A DNA stretch of 54,404 bases from an uncultured Methylococcaceae bacterium (lineage in GTDB: Bacteria > Pseudomonadota > Gammaproteobacteria > Methylococcales > Methylomonadaceae), in contig CAJADF010000035.1 of NCBI GenBank assembly GCA_903938485.1, positions 1 through 54,404 on the forward strand, given 5' to 3'. Of this stretch, positions 9,789 through 21,298 are shown piece after piece (the stretch's first letter is position 1; each line of letters opens with the position of its first letter). The translations under genes were made by a program, and so were the position numbers. The notes under the pieces are model-generated. The model worked only from the letters and a program-made list of their open reading frames with translations. It was not told the DNA's origin and did no database searches.

Positions 9789-10145
9789 ATGACTCTTACT
9801 GAATTTATCCAAAAAATCAATAATAACGAAATAATCAGCTTCAATGAAACTATTAGTATCATAAATGAGAATTATCAATACCAACCCACAGAGTTTAAGA
9901 ATGGTTTAGGGTCAGATACTATAATTAACGCGGCAGGTTCAAATGAAGGTTCATGCAAAATATTTGCTTTTGCATTATTAAATAAACTTACTCAATCTCA
10001 AACTTTAAACTTATTTGGTGATTATTATCACCAAGATGTTCTTGTTGCTCCAAGCGGCAATGACCATGGCAATATTAGAAATTTCATGAAATACGGCTGG
10101 GTAGGTATTTCGTTTAAAGGCACTGTATTAAATGCGCTCATTTGA
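9789..10145 (+). CDS. HopJ-type III effector family protein
   Basis: 118-residue protein that I recognise as the HopJ family by ISIINENYQYQPTEFKNGLG, NEGSCKIFAFALLNKL, LFGDYYHQDVL and NIRNFMKYGWVGISF. The family was named after a Pseudomonas syringae candidate effector, but small members are widespread in free-living gammaproteobacteria and are probably cytoplasmic. No secretion signal is visible. It lies 30 bases after smpB. Biochemical function unknown. Confidence 0.85.
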   Translation: MTLTEFIQKINNNEIISFNETISIINENYQYQPTEFKNGLGSDTIINAAGSNEGSCKIFAFALLNKLTQSQTLNLFGDYYHQDVLVAPSGNDHGNIRNFMKYGWVGISFKGTVLNALI

Positions 10146-10198
10146 TATTTATAAGGTTATTAAGAATGTTTTAATTTAAAACAAACTCATATTCCTAG

Positions 10199-10204
10199 TA
10201 TAAT
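10199..10204 (+). promoter_or_regulatory. candidate pssA -10
   Basis: Perfect TATAAT 45 bases before the pssA ATG; no convincing -35. Just upstream is a small AT-rich palindrome (GTTTTAA-T-TTAAAAC, 10168-10182) that could end the hopJ transcript. Confidence 0.35.
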
Positions 10205-10249
10205 TAACTGTTATATCCACTCTATAAACCTATTAAAATTAATCCTCGT

Positions 10250-10990
10250 ATGACTCTAGAAAAAAGCACCATACGCCGTAGAGGCATTTATTTATTACCT
10301 AATTTGTTTACTACGGGCGCCTTATTTTCAGGTTTTTATGCCATTACCTCTGCCATGGACAATCGATTTGAAACAGCAGCTATCGCCATTTTTGTGGCGA
10401 TGATTCTTGATGGGATGGATGGCAGAGTGGCTCGTTTAACGAATACGCAAAGTGAATTTGGCGCTCAATACGATAGCCTATCCGACATGGTATCATTTGG
10501 TGCCGCTCCAGCTTTAGTAATGTATTTGTGGGCTTTTACCAGTTTTGGAAAATTAGGCTTATTTGCAGCTTTTGTTCACATGGCGGGTGGCGCACTTCGT
10601 TTAGCACGATTTAATACTCAACTAACTTCAGCTGATAAACGCTATTTTCAAGGCTTACCCAGTCCAGCAGCTGCAGCCATTCTGGCTGGCTTTTTATGGC
10701 TCTCATTAGATCATGCTTATCCCGTAGAAATAGTGAAATATATAGCCTTAGTACTGACTATTATCACCGGCTTACTTATGGTCAGTAACTTTAGATACTC
10801 TAGTTTTAAAGAAATCGATTTAAAGGGTAAAGTGCCATTTTTTGTGGCAATTACCGTCATGCTTGCTATCGCAATAATAATGGCTCAACCACAAACACTG
10901 TTATTTTTACTTTTCTTGGCTTACGCAATTTCTGGCCCAGTGATAACTTTAGTCATACGTAAACGGCGATTATCTAGTCGTAAACCCTAA
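10250..10990 (+). CDS. pssA: CDP-diacylglycerol-serine O-phosphatidyltransferase
   Basis: Makes phosphatidylserine, precursor of phosphatidylethanolamine, at the inner membrane. The CDP-alcohol phosphotransferase motif DG-x2-GR-x8-G-x3-D-x3-D is complete in DGMDGRVARLTNTQ followed by GAQYDSLSD (residues about 63-87). 246 residues with about 7-8 hydrophobic segments. This is the membrane (CDP-OH_P_transf) type, not the phospholipase D-like E. coli enzyme. It precedes leuA, separated by 90 bases. Confidence 0.94.
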   Translation: MTLEKSTIRRRGIYLLPNLFTTGALFSGFYAITSAMDNRFETAAIAIFVAMILDGMDGRVARLTNTQSEFGAQYDSLSDMVSFGAAPALVMYLWAFTSFGKLGLFAAFVHMAGGALRLARFNTQLTSADKRYFQGLPSPAAAAILAGFLWLSLDHAYPVEIVKYIALVLTIITGLLMVSNFRYSSFKEIDLKGKVPFFVAITVMLAIAIIMAQPQTLLFLLFLAYAISGPVITLVIRKRRLSSRKP

Positions 10991-11080
10991 TAAACATAGA
11001 TAGTGCTCTCCTAAGCTATTATTAACTTTCCTTATCAATTATCAACTCAACGTTGATATAACTCTTAAAATCGAGTTTTT

Positions 11081-12625
<1,545 letters not shown>

Positions 12626-12644
12626 TCACTTTTACACTGAGTAA

Positions 12645-13346
12645 TTGGCTTTGGATAATGAACTTCGACTTGAGTACTTAACTGCATTAGGTATTGACGT
12701 TTGGGTTCCCCGTGATTCATTATCCAATTGCATTACCACCTCAATTGAATCAGTCAATTATGAGTATAGTGTTACAGACGACTGGGAAAAACTAAAATCT
12801 GAGATCAGCCAATGCAAGCAATGTGATCTTTTTCATATCAGATCACAAAGTCTTTTAGGTGCTGGCTCTAGGCAAGCTGAATGGTTATGGATCACTGAAG
12901 CACCTAACAAAATAGAAGACCTAAAAGGTCAACCTATATTAGGCCCGCAAGGTGATTTATTTACAGAAATGTTAAGATCGATTAATTTAACAAGAGAAGA
13001 AGTGTTTGTTACTCACATCATCAAATGCATGACACCTGATCATAGAACTCCTCATGCTAGTGAGTTACTTAGTTGTAAAAGTTATATTCAACGTCAAATA
13101 AGATTGATAAAACCAAAAATAATAATTGCGCTTGGTCATGAAGCGGCCCAAGCACTAATTAATCAAAAGGCACCACTTTCTAAACTTAGATCAATGCGTC
13201 ATTTAGTTAATAACACTCCGCTCTTTGTAATTAATCATCCAGAATATTTATTAAGATTTTTAAATGAAAAAAAACTTGCGTGGCTAGATCTACAAAATGC
13301 TTTCAAGTTATACACGGAATTAAAGGATAAAAAATGCGGGGACTAA
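12645..13346 (+). CDS. uracil-DNA glycosylase family protein (family 4-like, Fe-S)
   Basis: 233 residues. A short N-terminal segment (LEYLTALGIDVWVPRD) is followed by a UDG-fold domain. The four cysteines of a family-4 [4Fe-4S] cluster are visible: CKQC, then IIKCMTP and LLSCKSY. LGPQGDLFTEML, IIIALGHEAAQALI and the late INHPEYLLR are also family-like. The first active-site motif, usually GEAPG-x2-ED, reads TEAPNKIED, so activity on uracil may be changed or lost. Start TTG at 12645; another in-frame TTG is at 12651. It overlaps rimI. Confidence 0.82.
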   Translation: MALDNELRLEYLTALGIDVWVPRDSLSNCITTSIESVNYEYSVTDDWEKLKSEISQCKQCDLFHIRSQSLLGAGSRQAEWLWITEAPNKIEDLKGQPILGPQGDLFTEMLRSINLTREEVFVTHIIKCMTPDHRTPHASELLSCKSYIQRQIRLIKPKIIIALGHEAAQALINQKAPLSKLRSMRHLVNNTPLFVINHPEYLLRFLNEKKLAWLDLQNAFKLYTELKDKKCGD

Positions 13347-13876
13347 TGGACAAAATAAAAAAAATAATGGTCTATGATGCTGATAATGAGTTTTACGCAA
13401 AAATATTTCCCGACTCTGTCACAAAAAAAGATTTATTGCGTATCAGGACCATGACGCATTCCGATTTAGATAGTGTCTTATTAATAGAACATCAAAATTA
13501 TGAGTTTCCTTGGGAAGAAGATATATTTGTTGATTGTTTCAAAGCTGGTTACGAATGCTTGGTATGTGAGTATGACAATAATATTTTAGGATATTGTTTA
13601 TTATCAATGGCGGTAGGTGAAGCACATATATTAAACATTTCTGTACATCAAAAAGAACAAAGCCAAGGGATTGGACGAAGAATGCTAGAACACTTAATCG
13701 ATACAGTAAGAGGAAAAGCTGAAACTATTTTTTTAGAAGTAAGACCGAGCAATGTCGGAGCCATTGCGCTTTATGAAAAAATGGGTTTCAATGAAATTGG
13801 AATTAGAAAAGGATATTACCCAGCCCAAAATGGTCGAGAAGACGCCATAATGTTGGCATTAGAAATATTTAATTAA
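13346..13876 (+). CDS. rimI: RimI-like ribosomal protein S18 alanine N-acetyltransferase (GNAT)
   Basis: GNAT acetyltransferase. The domain starts around IRTMTHSDLDSVLLIEHQNYEFPW, the NYEFPW stretch being typical of RimI. The acetyl-CoA loop is QSQGIGRRML, and LEVRPSNVGAIALYEKMGFNEIGIRKGYYP is a classic RimI C-terminus. There are about 30 extra residues before the domain. Start: ATG at 13346 overlaps the UDG stop as TAATG with GGGGAC upstream. An in-frame ATG at 13334 with AAGGA upstream is a second option and would add four residues. Confidence 0.88.
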   Translation: MDKIKKIMVYDADNEFYAKIFPDSVTKKDLLRIRTMTHSDLDSVLLIEHQNYEFPWEEDIFVDCFKAGYECLVCEYDNNILGYCLLSMAVGEAHILNISVHQKEQSQGIGRRMLEHLIDTVRGKAETIFLEVRPSNVGAIALYEKMGFNEIGIRKGYYPAQNGREDAIMLALEIFN

Positions 13877-13882
13877 TATCAG

Positions 13883-13910
13883 AACGTGAACTTCAATTGA
13901 AGTTCACGTT
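13883..13910. terminator. 28-bp perfect palindrome between rimI and suhB
   Basis: A perfect palindrome centred at 13896/13897, with arms beginning AACGTGAACTTC and an AATT centre. It lies between the convergent rimI and suhB, so a bidirectional terminator is the simplest reading. There is no long T tract on either side. Confidence 0.55.
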
Positions 13911-13919
13911 AAATTGCAT

Positions 13920-14714
13920 CTACTTTAAATCAGTTGTAACATGAGGCTCAATTAACTGATACATCAATTGATGCATTTTTGGACTACCCACAATGACGTT
14001 ACCTGATTCCATATATTTATCATTGAAAGAAAAATCAGTCACTACACCGCCTGCTTCTTTTACAATCAATATACCTGCAGCCATATCCCATTCCATAATA
14101 CCAATTTCCCAATAACCATCTAAACGACCAGCAGCAACATATGCTAAATCAAGTGCTGCAGAACCCGCTCGACGTATTCCAGCGCATTCTGTGGTTAATG
14201 CCTTAAACATACCTACGTAAGCATCAAGATGTTCATCGGTTTTAAATGGAAACCCTGTGCCTAATAAAGCACCTTTTAAAACATTTGGCTGAGTAACTCT
14301 AAGTCGACGATTATTTAACATAGCTCCACCGCCTCGTTTAGCTGTAAATAGCTCATCACGAAGAGGATCATAAATTACCCCAACTTCTAAACGACCTTTA
14401 CATTTTAAAGCAATGGAAACAGCGTATTGCGGAAAACCATGTAAAAAATTGGTGGTACCATCCAAAGGATCAATTACCCATACAAAATCATTCCCAACAT
14501 GCCCTCCGCTCTCCTCAGCCAATATAGAGTGATCTGGATATGCAGTTTTAATAATATTGATTATTTCTCGTTCAGCCATACGATCTACCTCACTGGCATA
14601 ATCATTTTTACCTTTTTGATCGATGGTAAGACGGCCAACATTATCAGATGATCGTAAGATTAAATCGCCAGCACTACGAGCAGCACGGACGGCAATATTT
14701 AACATGGGTTGCAT
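13920..14714 (-). CDS. suhB: inositol-1-monophosphatase SuhB
   Basis: Mg-dependent inositol monophosphatase. In E. coli SuhB also binds RNA polymerase in rRNA antitermination complexes. Motifs: KGKNDYASEVDRMAE, AEESGG, the metal-binding WVIDPLDGTTNFLHGFP (residues about 80-96) and YWEIGIMEWDMAAGILIVKEAGG. I chose ATG at 14714 (MQPMLNIAVRAAR) because it aligns with E. coli SuhB; a TTG at 14720 is also in frame. It is divergent from trmJ, as in E. coli. Confidence 0.95.
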   Translation of the reverse strand: MQPMLNIAVRAARSAGDLILRSSDNVGRLTIDQKGKNDYASEVDRMAEREIINIIKTAYPDHSILAEESGGHVGNDFVWVIDPLDGTTNFLHGFPQYAVSIALKCKGRLEVGVIYDPLRDELFTAKRGGGAMLNNRRLRVTQPNVLKGALLGTGFPFKTDEHLDAYVGMFKALTTECAGIRRAGSAALDLAYVAAGRLDGYWEIGIMEWDMAAGILIVKEAGGVVTDFSFNDKYMESGNVIVGSPKMHQLMYQLIEPHVTTDLK

Positions 14715-14802
14715 AGACAAATTTATAATGAGCGGATAAAAACCGTAATGATAGCAAATCTTTTGGTAAACTTGCCGTATTTTTCTCTAAGGACACTGCC
14801 TC

Positions 14803-15531
14803 TTGCTTTCACATATTAAAATTGTTTTAGTTGAAACATCTCACCCTGGTAATATCGGTGCCGTGGCGCGGGCTATGAAAAACATGTGCATGTTTAATCT
14901 CTGTTTAGTATCCCCTAAAATCTTTCCCAGCGCAGAAGCCACCTCTAGAGCGACGGGTGCAGATGATCTATTAGCGAATGCTACTGTGTATAACGATTTA
15001 CATGAAGCAATCAGTGACTGCCAACTAGTCATCGGGGCAAGTGCGCGTTGCAGAACCATCAGTTGGCCAGAAATGACTCCTAGAGAAACGGCTGAAAAAA
15101 TTGTCGCCAATGATTCTAATCTTAAAACCGCCATCATATTTGGTCGAGAAAACTCCGGCCTAAAAAACGAAGAATTAGACTTGTGCCATTATCTACTCAG
15201 AATCCCTTGCAATGAAGACTATAGTTCCCTCAACATTGCTTCAGCGGTACAAGTGGTGTGTTATGAGCTGTTTGTAAGTGCCGGACAATACCGCGAACTG
15301 ATGATCGGTGACAAAGGCAAAACCATTAAAGCCACCAACCAACAAATGGATTCGTTTTATGAACACCTTTATCAAACGTTGACGGATATTGGCTTTATGC
15401 ACCCCAACAAGTCTAATTCCATCATGCGCCGCCTAAGACGCATTTTTAACCGAGCCGATTTAGACGTTAAAGAAATTGACATACTCAGAGGAATCTTACG
15501 CATGTCGCAAGATAAAGATAGGCATAATTGA
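14803..15531 (+). CDS. trmJ: tRNA (cytidine/uridine-2'-O-)-methyltransferase TrmJ
   Basis: SPOUT-family methyltransferase that modifies ribose 32 of tRNAs. N-terminal [21 protein letters not shown] and the knot-region motifs IFGRENSGL and [23 protein letters not shown] are typical. 242 residues, as expected. Start is TTG at 14803 with AAGGA nine bases upstream. Its stop overlaps the cysE start. Synteny suhB-trmJ-(cysE)-iscR is conserved across gammaproteobacteria. Confidence 0.94.
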   Translation: MLSHIKIVLVETSHPGNIGAVARAMKNMCMFNLCLVSPKIFPSAEATSRATGADDLLANATVYNDLHEAISDCQLVIGASARCRTISWPEMTPRETAEKIVANDSNLKTAIIFGRENSGLKNEELDLCHYLLRIPCNEDYSSLNIASAVQVVCYELFVSAGQYRELMIGDKGKTIKATNQQMDSFYEHLYQTLTDIGFMHPNKSNSIMRRLRRIFNRADLDVKEIDILRGILRMSQDKDRHN

Positions 15532-16292
15532 TGTTTACCCGACTCAAAGAAGATATTGCTTGTGTGTTTGAAAGAGATCCTGCCGCTCAATCAATACTAG
15601 GTGTTATAACCACTTATCCTGGAGTACATGCTATGTTTTTACATAGAATTAGTCATTCATTATGGAATCTCAATTTTCATTGGTTAGCACGGTTTATCGC
15701 ATATTTTAACCGCTGGTTAACTGGGATCGAAATCCACCCTGGTGCAAAGATAGGTAGACGATTCTTCATAGATCATGGGATGGGGGTAGTGATTGGTGAG
15801 ACTGCTACTATTGGAGATGATTGTACTATTTATCATGGTGTGACTTTGGGCGGAACATCATGGGTAAAAGGTAAGCGTCACCCTACCCTTCATAATGGCG
15901 TTGTTATAGGAGCAGGCGCCAAAGTATTAGGGCCTATCGAAATAGGAAGTGGAGCTCGTGTTGGATCAAACTCGGTAGTGTTAAAATCAGTACCTGAAGG
16001 CTCTACCGTAGTAGGAATACCTGGACACATTGTTAGTGCTATTTCCACAAACAATAACATCAAACAAAGCTTAATATCTACCCAAGCTATATTTGATGCC
16101 TACGGTACTGGCGAAAATATACGTGATCCGATTGCTTATGCAATCAATAATATGATTACTCATATACAAGCACTAGATAAACAGTTAGAAACCATGAAAA
16201 TCGCGCTTAATGAACATGGTATTAAATATGTAGAAACGCCACTATCCTCATTAGAGGATTGCGAAATCCAAGACTATAACTCACAAAAATAA
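15531..16292 (+). CDS. cysE: serine O-acetyltransferase CysE
   Basis: Acetylates serine for cysteine synthesis. An N-terminal helical region ([18 protein letters not shown]) is followed by a left-handed beta-helix of hexapeptide repeats: [64 protein letters not shown]. Catalytic His and Asp sit in FIDHG and YHGVTLGG. About 253 residues. The C-terminal tail extends beyond the hexapeptide core with a coiled segment. ATG at 15531 (TGATG overlap with trmJ) is preferred over the TTG at 15528. It supplies cysteine for the desulfurase two genes downstream. Confidence 0.95.
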   Translation: MFTRLKEDIACVFERDPAAQSILGVITTYPGVHAMFLHRISHSLWNLNFHWLARFIAYFNRWLTGIEIHPGAKIGRRFFIDHGMGVVIGETATIGDDCTIYHGVTLGGTSWVKGKRHPTLHNGVVIGAGAKVLGPIEIGSGARVGSNSVVLKSVPEGSTVVGIPGHIVSAISTNNNIKQSLISTQAIFDAYGTGENIRDPIAYAINNMITHIQALDKQLETMKIALNEHGIKYVETPLSSLEDCEIQDYNSQK

Positions 16293-16340
16293 TTATAAAT
16301 TCACATAATTATAATTTTTATCAAGTTAAAACTAGAAATA

Positions 16341-16365
16341 ATAGTTGACTATTTTAGTTGGTTAA
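16341..16365 (+). promoter_or_regulatory. IscR type 1 binding site overlapping the iscR promoter
   Basis: The 25 bases start ATAGTTGACT, then ATTTTAGT and a degraded right end. I compared them with the published E. coli type 1 consensus (ATASYYGACT, RWWWYAGTC, RRSTAT). About 21-22 of 25 positions agree, the differences all being at the right edge. The site contains the -35 TTGACT (16345-16350); a -10 TATATT follows at 16367-16372 with a 16-base spacer. This is the expected position for repression by [2Fe-2S]-IscR. Confidence 0.75.
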
Positions 16366-16408
16366 GTATATTACAACTAATACACTTATTAACACCAAGG
16401 AATCTATT

Positions 16409-16897
16409 ATGCGTTTAACTACAAAAGGTCGATATGCTGTAACAGCAATGCTTGACCTAGCTTTTCACAGCCAAAGTAACCCAGTTACTTTAACCGATAT
16501 TGCAGCAAGACAAACAATTTCACTGTCATATTTAGAGCAATTATTTGCCCGTTTACGTAAAGCTAATATGGTTAAAGGCATACGAGGACCCGGTGGGGGC
16601 TATACTCTTTCAAACAATGCTACAGAAATAAATATAGCGGATATTATTGCTGCTGTAGACGAACCAATAGACGCAACAAAATGTGGGGGGGAAGGTAATT
16701 GTCAAAATGAAAAAGCATGCTTAACACATGATTTGTGGATGGGACTAAGTATACAAATTAAAGATTATTTAAAAGGCATTACACTTGCACAGTTAATTGA
16801 AAATCACCAAATTCAAGAGACTGCTAAAAGACAAAATGGAGATACTTTGAAAGTTATCGAAGTACATCGAAATAGTGAGCTAACATCTAATTTGTGA
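16409..16897 (+). CDS. iscR: Fe-S cluster regulator IscR (Rrf2 family)
   Basis: Rrf2-family regulator that senses Fe-S cluster supply. Starts MRLTTKGRYAVTAMLDLA, with a helix-turn-helix in LTDIAARQTISLSYLEQLFARLRKANMVKG and the wing RGPGGGYTL. Three cluster cysteines are spaced C-x5-C-x5-C (CGGEGNCQNEKAC), followed by LTHDLW with the fourth ligand histidine. About 162 residues. Start ATG at 16409 has AAGG upstream and matches the family; the frame extends 17 codons further upstream without support. Overlaps the desulfurase start. Confidence 0.96.
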   Translation: MRLTTKGRYAVTAMLDLAFHSQSNPVTLTDIAARQTISLSYLEQLFARLRKANMVKGIRGPGGGYTLSNNATEINIADIIAAVDEPIDATKCGGEGNCQNEKACLTHDLWMGLSIQIKDYLKGITLAQLIENHQIQETAKRQNGDTLKVIEVHRNSELTSNL

Positions 16898-18003
16898 TTT
16901 ATTTCGATCATAATGCATCTACACCTGTTGATGAGCGTGTTCTTGATGCTATGTTACCGTTTCTAACAACATTTCATGGTAATCCTTCAAGTTTATATCG
17001 ACATGGAAGGTTAGTTAGAAGCGCAATTGATATTGCAAGAGAACAAATAGCAACATTAATTTCGGCAAGTCCATCAGAAGTTCTCTTTACTAGTGGCGGT
17101 ACAGAAGCAAATAATCTTGCATTAAATTCTCTACCACCATCAGGTAAACTAGCTATATCGTCCATAGAACATCCATCAGTCTCAGATTTCGCTAAATATC
17201 AAGTCACAAAAGGCTCAATTCTTCATAAGATTGAAGTAGATTCTTCCGGAGTAATACCACTTTATACAATAGAGAACTTATTACATTTAAAACCCGATTT
17301 AGTGTCAATAATGTTAGCAAATAATGAAACTGGGGTTATACAAAATATTAGTCAATTTACAAAAATACTTAAATACAACAATATAGCTATTCATACCGAT
17401 GCTATTCAAGCTGTTGGAAAAATAAATGTATCATTTGAACAGCTAGGCGTTGATCTTTTAACATTATCTAGTCATAAAATCTATGGCCCAAAAGGTTGTG
17501 GTGCTCTTATTTATAAAAAAGAACAGGCATTAACCCCCTTAATGCTTGGTGGTAATCAAGAGAAATATATACGACCAGGAACGGAAAATGTACCTGCAAT
17601 AGTGGGTTTTGGTAAGGCAGCAGAATTAGCTACAATTGAATTAGAACAGCGCAACAATTATCTTGAATCATTAAGAGTAAAACTGGAATCAGAATTAATC
17701 AAGATACCCAATATAAGTATTTTCTCTCGAGAAGCCCAGAGACTTCCTAATACAGTTCAATTCGGCATTGCTGGAATAGATGGAGAAATGTTACTTATGC
17801 ACCTTGATAAAAACGGTATTGCAGTTTCAAGTGGTTCAGCTTGCAAAAGTGGCACTGAAGAAATTAGTCCGGTTTTAAAAGCAATGAGAGTTGCACCAGA
17901 AATTGCAAAAAGTGCTATAAGAATTAGTTTAGGAATGAACAATACTGTCTCCGAACTAGACCACTTTATAGATAAATTAAAATCACATATCAACCATAAT
18001 TAA
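16894..18003 (+). CDS. cysteine desulfurase (NifS/IscS family)
   Basis: PLP enzyme that takes sulfur from cysteine for Fe-S clusters and thio-modification. [20 protein letters not shown] at the N-terminus, [11 protein letters not shown] (PLP phosphate), [12 protein letters not shown], and [18 protein letters not shown] with the PLP lysine. The catalytic cysteine is in [20 protein letters not shown]. 369 residues is shorter than E. coli IscS (404). The SACKSG loop looks more NifS-like than IscS-like, so I give no symbol. GTG start at 16894 overlaps the iscR stop. iscA follows at once, with no iscU between. Confidence 0.92.
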   Translation: MIYFDHNASTPVDERVLDAMLPFLTTFHGNPSSLYRHGRLVRSAIDIAREQIATLISASPSEVLFTSGGTEANNLALNSLPPSGKLAISSIEHPSVSDFAKYQVTKGSILHKIEVDSSGVIPLYTIENLLHLKPDLVSIMLANNETGVIQNISQFTKILKYNNIAIHTDAIQAVGKINVSFEQLGVDLLTLSSHKIYGPKGCGALIYKKEQALTPLMLGGNQEKYIRPGTENVPAIVGFGKAAELATIELEQRNNYLESLRVKLESELIKIPNISIFSREAQRLPNTVQFGIAGIDGEMLLMHLDKNGIAVSSGSACKSGTEEISPVLKAMRVAPEIAKSAIRISLGMNNTVSELDHFIDKLKSHINHN

Positions 18004-18013
18004 AGAAGGTGAA

Positions 18014-18340
18014 ATGTCTATTACATTAACTGAAAATGCTGCAGCTCAAATTTCAAAGCAACTCGAAAAACGTGGAAAAGGAATTGGTTTAAAGCTAGGT
18101 GTTAAAAAATCTGGCTGTTCCGGTTATGCTTATGTATTGGATTATGCTGACGACCTAGAAGCAGAAGACAATGTTTTTGAAAATTTCGGTGTGAAAGTTG
18201 TCGTATCTAAATTAGATTTAGAAATCGTTGACGGTATCCAATTAGATTACCGTAGAGAAGGTCTTAATGCTGCCTTTAAATTTGACAACCCCAATGTTAA
18301 AGGAACTTGTGGTTGTGGTGAGAGTTTCTCTGTCACATAA
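18014..18340 (+). CDS. iscA: A-type Fe-S carrier protein IscA
   Basis: 108-residue A-type carrier (HesB/IscA family) that passes Fe-S clusters to client proteins. The three conserved cysteines are present in [15 protein letters not shown] and the C-terminal GTCGCGESF. Preceded by AAGAAGG four bases before ATG, 10 bases after the desulfurase. ErpA is an alternative, but the gene position favours IscA. Last gene of the iscR unit. Confidence 0.93.
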   Translation: MSITLTENAAAQISKQLEKRGKGIGLKLGVKKSGCSGYAYVLDYADDLEAEDNVFENFGVKVVVSKLDLEIVDGIQLDYRREGLNAAFKFDNPNVKGTCGCGESFSVT

Positions 18341-18344
18341 AATA

Positions 18345-18380
18345 AATCACCCACCTATGAGTTTAATTAGGTGGGTGATT
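18345..18380. terminator. bidirectional terminator between iscA and secA
   Basis: 13-bp perfect stem (AATCACCCACCTA / TAGGTGGGTGATT) with a 10-base loop between convergent genes. Weak T-rich tracts follow on both sides. Confidence 0.8.
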
Positions 18381-18401
18381 ATCAATTTTAGTTATATAAA
18401 C

Positions 18402-21125
18402 CTAATCTAATTTACCGTGGCATTGTTTAAATTTCTTTCCTGATCCACATGTACAAGGATCATTACGACCAATTTTATCACCTTGTCTTACGAAAGGTAT
18501 ATCATTTGAGGTTTGTTCACTTTCTATAATTTGTGCCTTTTGATCGTCAAAATCATCAAAACTTGGTGCTTCAGCATGTTCAAAATGCATTTCTTTGGGT
18601 GTTTGCATTTGTTCATCAAGCGCTTGAACATCTTCTTCCTGACGCACTTGAACTTTAAATAGAACACTTACTACTTCATACTTTATATGTTCAAGTAGGT
18701 TAGTAAACATTTCAAATGCTTCACGTTTATATTCTTGCTTAGGATCTTTTTGTGCATAACCTCTAAAGTGAATACCTTGACGCAAATAATCCATTGCAGC
18801 TAAATGTTCTTTCCAACTTGTATCCAATACTTGCAACATAATTGATTTTTCAAAATGACGTAAAACATCTGCTGTTATCTTGATTTCTTTGTCTTTATGA
18901 TTTTGTTCTAAGATTTCAATTATACGTGTACGTAAACTATATTCTTGAAGAGAATGATCTTCATCTAACATTTTTTGCACAGGTATTTCAAGGTTAAACT
19001 CGTGTTGAATATGTTCCTCTAAACCCGCTATATCCCATTGCTCAACCATTGTTTTTGCAGGAATATACTGATTAATTACGTTATTAACCACATCTTCTCT
19101 AATAGCAGTAATGATCTCAGAAATTTCAGTAGCCGCCATTAATTCATTTCGCTGACCATATATAACTTTTCTTTGATCATTCGCAACATCGTCATACGCT
19201 AAAATTTCTTTACGAATGTCAAAGTTACGACCTTCAACTTTGCGTTGCGCATTTTCAATTGAACGAGTTACCCATGGATGTTCAATAGCTTCACCATCAC
19301 CCATGCCCAATTTTTTCATTAGAGCAGCAACACGGTCAGATGCAAATATACGCATCAAATCATCTTGTAATGATAAATAAAAACGAGTAGAACCAGGATC
19401 ACCCTGACGACCAGATCGACCACGTAATTGATTGTCAATTCGACGAGATTCATGTCGTTCAGAACCAATAACATGTAATCCACCACTAGCTAAAACTTGA
19501 TCATGTCTTTCTTGCCATTTAGCTTTCGCACTATCTTTTTCAGCTTGACTGGCACCCTCACCCAACAATTTGTATTCAGCTTCTAAATTTCCGCCCAATA
19601 CGATATCAGTACCACGACCCGCCATATTTGTGGCGATTGTCACTGCACCCGGCATACCCGCTTGTTCAATAATATGTGCTTCACGCTCATGTTGTTTAGC
19701 GTTTAAAACTTCATGTTTGATGCCGTGTTTATTCAACAAATTAGACAATCTTTCTGAGTTTTCAATAGAAGTCGTACCAACCAATACGGGTTGACCTCTA
19801 CTCACACAATCTTTAATATCTAAAGAAACAGCATTGTATTTTTCATCCGTTGTTAAATAGACTAAATCACCCAAATCTTTTCTAACTAATGGTCGATGAG
19901 TTGGTATAACAACAACTTCTAGACCATAAATTTTATTTAATTCAAATGCCTCCGTGTCAGCAGTACCGGTCATACCGGATAACTTTTCATACAAACGGAA
20001 ATAGTTTTGAAATGTGATTGACGCTAAAGTTTGATTTTCATTGTTAATTGGTACATTTTCTTTTGCTTCAATAGCTTGATGCAAGCCCTCGGACCAACGA
20101 CGACCAGGCATAATTCGACCAGTAAATTCATCAACAATGATGACCTCATTGTCAGCTACGATATAATCAACATCTTTTTTAAATAAGGCATGGCCTCTTA
20201 AAGAGGCACTTAAATAATGCATCAAACGTATATTAGAGGCATCGTACAAACTAGTACCTTCCAACATTAATCGGTGCTGTAGCATTAATTCTTCAACACG
20301 TTCATGACCCGCTTCTGTTAAATAAACCTGACGTGTTTTTTCATCAATTGTGTAATCACCCGGTTTATCGTCACTTTCTTGTAAAGTTAATAATGGAATA
20401 ACGGCATTAGCTTTTATATAAATTTCTGTGCTTTCTTCTGTTGGCCCAGAAATAATCAACGGTGTTCTAGCCTCATCAATCAAAATTGAATCGACCTCAT
20501 CAACAATTGCAAAGCTCAATTCGCGTTGCACCTTTTGATCTAAACTAAAGGCCATGTTATCGCGCAGATAATCAAAACCGAATTCGTTATTAGTTCCGTA
20601 AGTTATATCAGCGGCATAGGCATCTCTTCTAGCACTATGCTCTAATTGACTAACAATAACTCCTGTAGTTAAGCCTAGAAATGCATATAATCGACCCATC
20701 CATTCAGAGTCACGTTTAGCTAAATAATCATTAACAGTAACAACGTGAACACCTTTACCGGGTAAAGCATTTAAATAGGCAGCCAATGTCGCCATTAAAG
20801 TCTTACCCTCACCTGTTTTCATTTCAGCAATTTTGCCGTCATGAAGCATCATGCCACCGATTAATTGCACATCGAAATGGCGCATATTGAAAACACGTGA
20901 TGAGGCTTCCCTTACAGCTGAAAAAGCTTCAGGTATTAGATTATCTAATTGCTCTCCTTGTGCTAGTCGATCACGAAATTCCTGTGTTTTAGCTTTTAGA
21001 GCCTCATCAGTTAAGTTCTCATATTCCGAAGCTAAAGCGTTAATCTTTTTGACTAACTTCTTTTTCTTCTTTACCAGCCTATCGTTACGGCTTCCTACAA
21101 CAAGTTTGACTAGCTTACCCAGCAT
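18402..21125 (-). CDS. secA: preprotein translocase ATPase SecA
   Basis: Motor that drives unfolded proteins through SecYEG. The N-terminus [19 protein letters not shown] matches E. coli SecA. Motor motifs include the Walker A region [24 protein letters not shown] (DEAD-like) and [13 protein letters not shown] with [11 protein letters not shown]. The C-terminal SEC-C zinc motif [18 protein letters not shown], which binds SecB, is present. About 907 residues (E. coli 901). An in-frame ATG at 21164 would add 13 residues, but ATG at 21125 has CGGA upstream and fits the family. A TATAAT at 21173-21178 fits this start. Confidence 0.97.
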   Translation of the reverse strand: MLGKLVKLVVGSRNDRLVKKKKKLVKKINALASEYENLTDEALKAKTQEFRDRLAQGEQLDNLIPEAFSAVREASSRVFNMRHFDVQLIGGMMLHDGKIAEMKTGEGKTLMATLAAYLNALPGKGVHVVTVNDYLAKRDSEWMGRLYAFLGLTTGVIVSQLEHSARRDAYAADITYGTNNEFGFDYLRDNMAFSLDQKVQRELSFAIVDEVDSILIDEARTPLIISGPTEESTEIYIKANAVIPLLTLQESDDKPGDYTIDEKTRQVYLTEAGHERVEELMLQHRLMLEGTSLYDASNIRLMHYLSASLRGHALFKKDVDYIVADNEVIIVDEFTGRIMPGRRWSEGLHQAIEAKENVPINNENQTLASITFQNYFRLYEKLSGMTGTADTEAFELNKIYGLEVVVIPTHRPLVRKDLGDLVYLTTDEKYNAVSLDIKDCVSRGQPVLVGTTSIENSERLSNLLNKHGIKHEVLNAKQHEREAHIIEQAGMPGAVTIATNMAGRGTDIVLGGNLEAEYKLLGEGASQAEKDSAKAKWQERHDQVLASGGLHVIGSERHESRRIDNQLRGRSGRQGDPGSTRFYLSLQDDLMRIFASDRVAALMKKLGMGDGEAIEHPWVTRSIENAQRKVEGRNFDIRKEILAYDDVANDQRKVIYGQRNELMAATEISEIITAIREDVVNNVINQYIPAKTMVEQWDIAGLEEHIQHEFNLEIPVQKMLDEDHSLQEYSLRTRIIEILEQNHKDKEIKITADVLRHFEKSIMLQVLDTSWKEHLAAMDYLRQGIHFRGYAQKDPKQEYKREAFEMFTNLLEHIKYEVVSVLFKVQVRQEEDVQALDEQMQTPKEMHFEHAEAPSFDDFDDQKAQIIESEQTSNDIPFVRQGDKIGRNDPCTCGSGKKFKQCHGKLD

Positions 21126-21172
21126 GGTTTTTTCCGGTGTTATTTTAGTAAATGATTGAGTCAAAGTCGCTA

Positions 21173-21178
21173 ATTATA
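21173..21178 (-). promoter_or_regulatory. candidate secA -10
   Basis: TATAAT on the minus strand. A start of transcription about seven bases downstream would leave a leader of about 40 bases before ATG 21125, but almost none before 21164. No good -35 was found. Confidence 0.35.
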
Positions 21179-21298
21179 TACTGTCTAACGCTTTATTTAC
21201 AGTTAAAAAGGCTTTGTATCAAGTTATTATTGGTAATCTACAACATTAATATTATGAAAATATTAATTCTATATATATTTAATGATTTATACGCAGAA

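Noticed and set aside
9759-10249. Possible tmRNA gene near smpB
   Set aside because: No alanine-tRNA-like ends or tag reading frame seen; the space is taken by the HopJ-family gene and a 104-base AT-rich gap.
18402-21164. Long open frames antisense to secA, leuA, argH-region and RTX genes
   Set aside because: They have no RBS or family features and follow the codon structure of the genes on the other strand.
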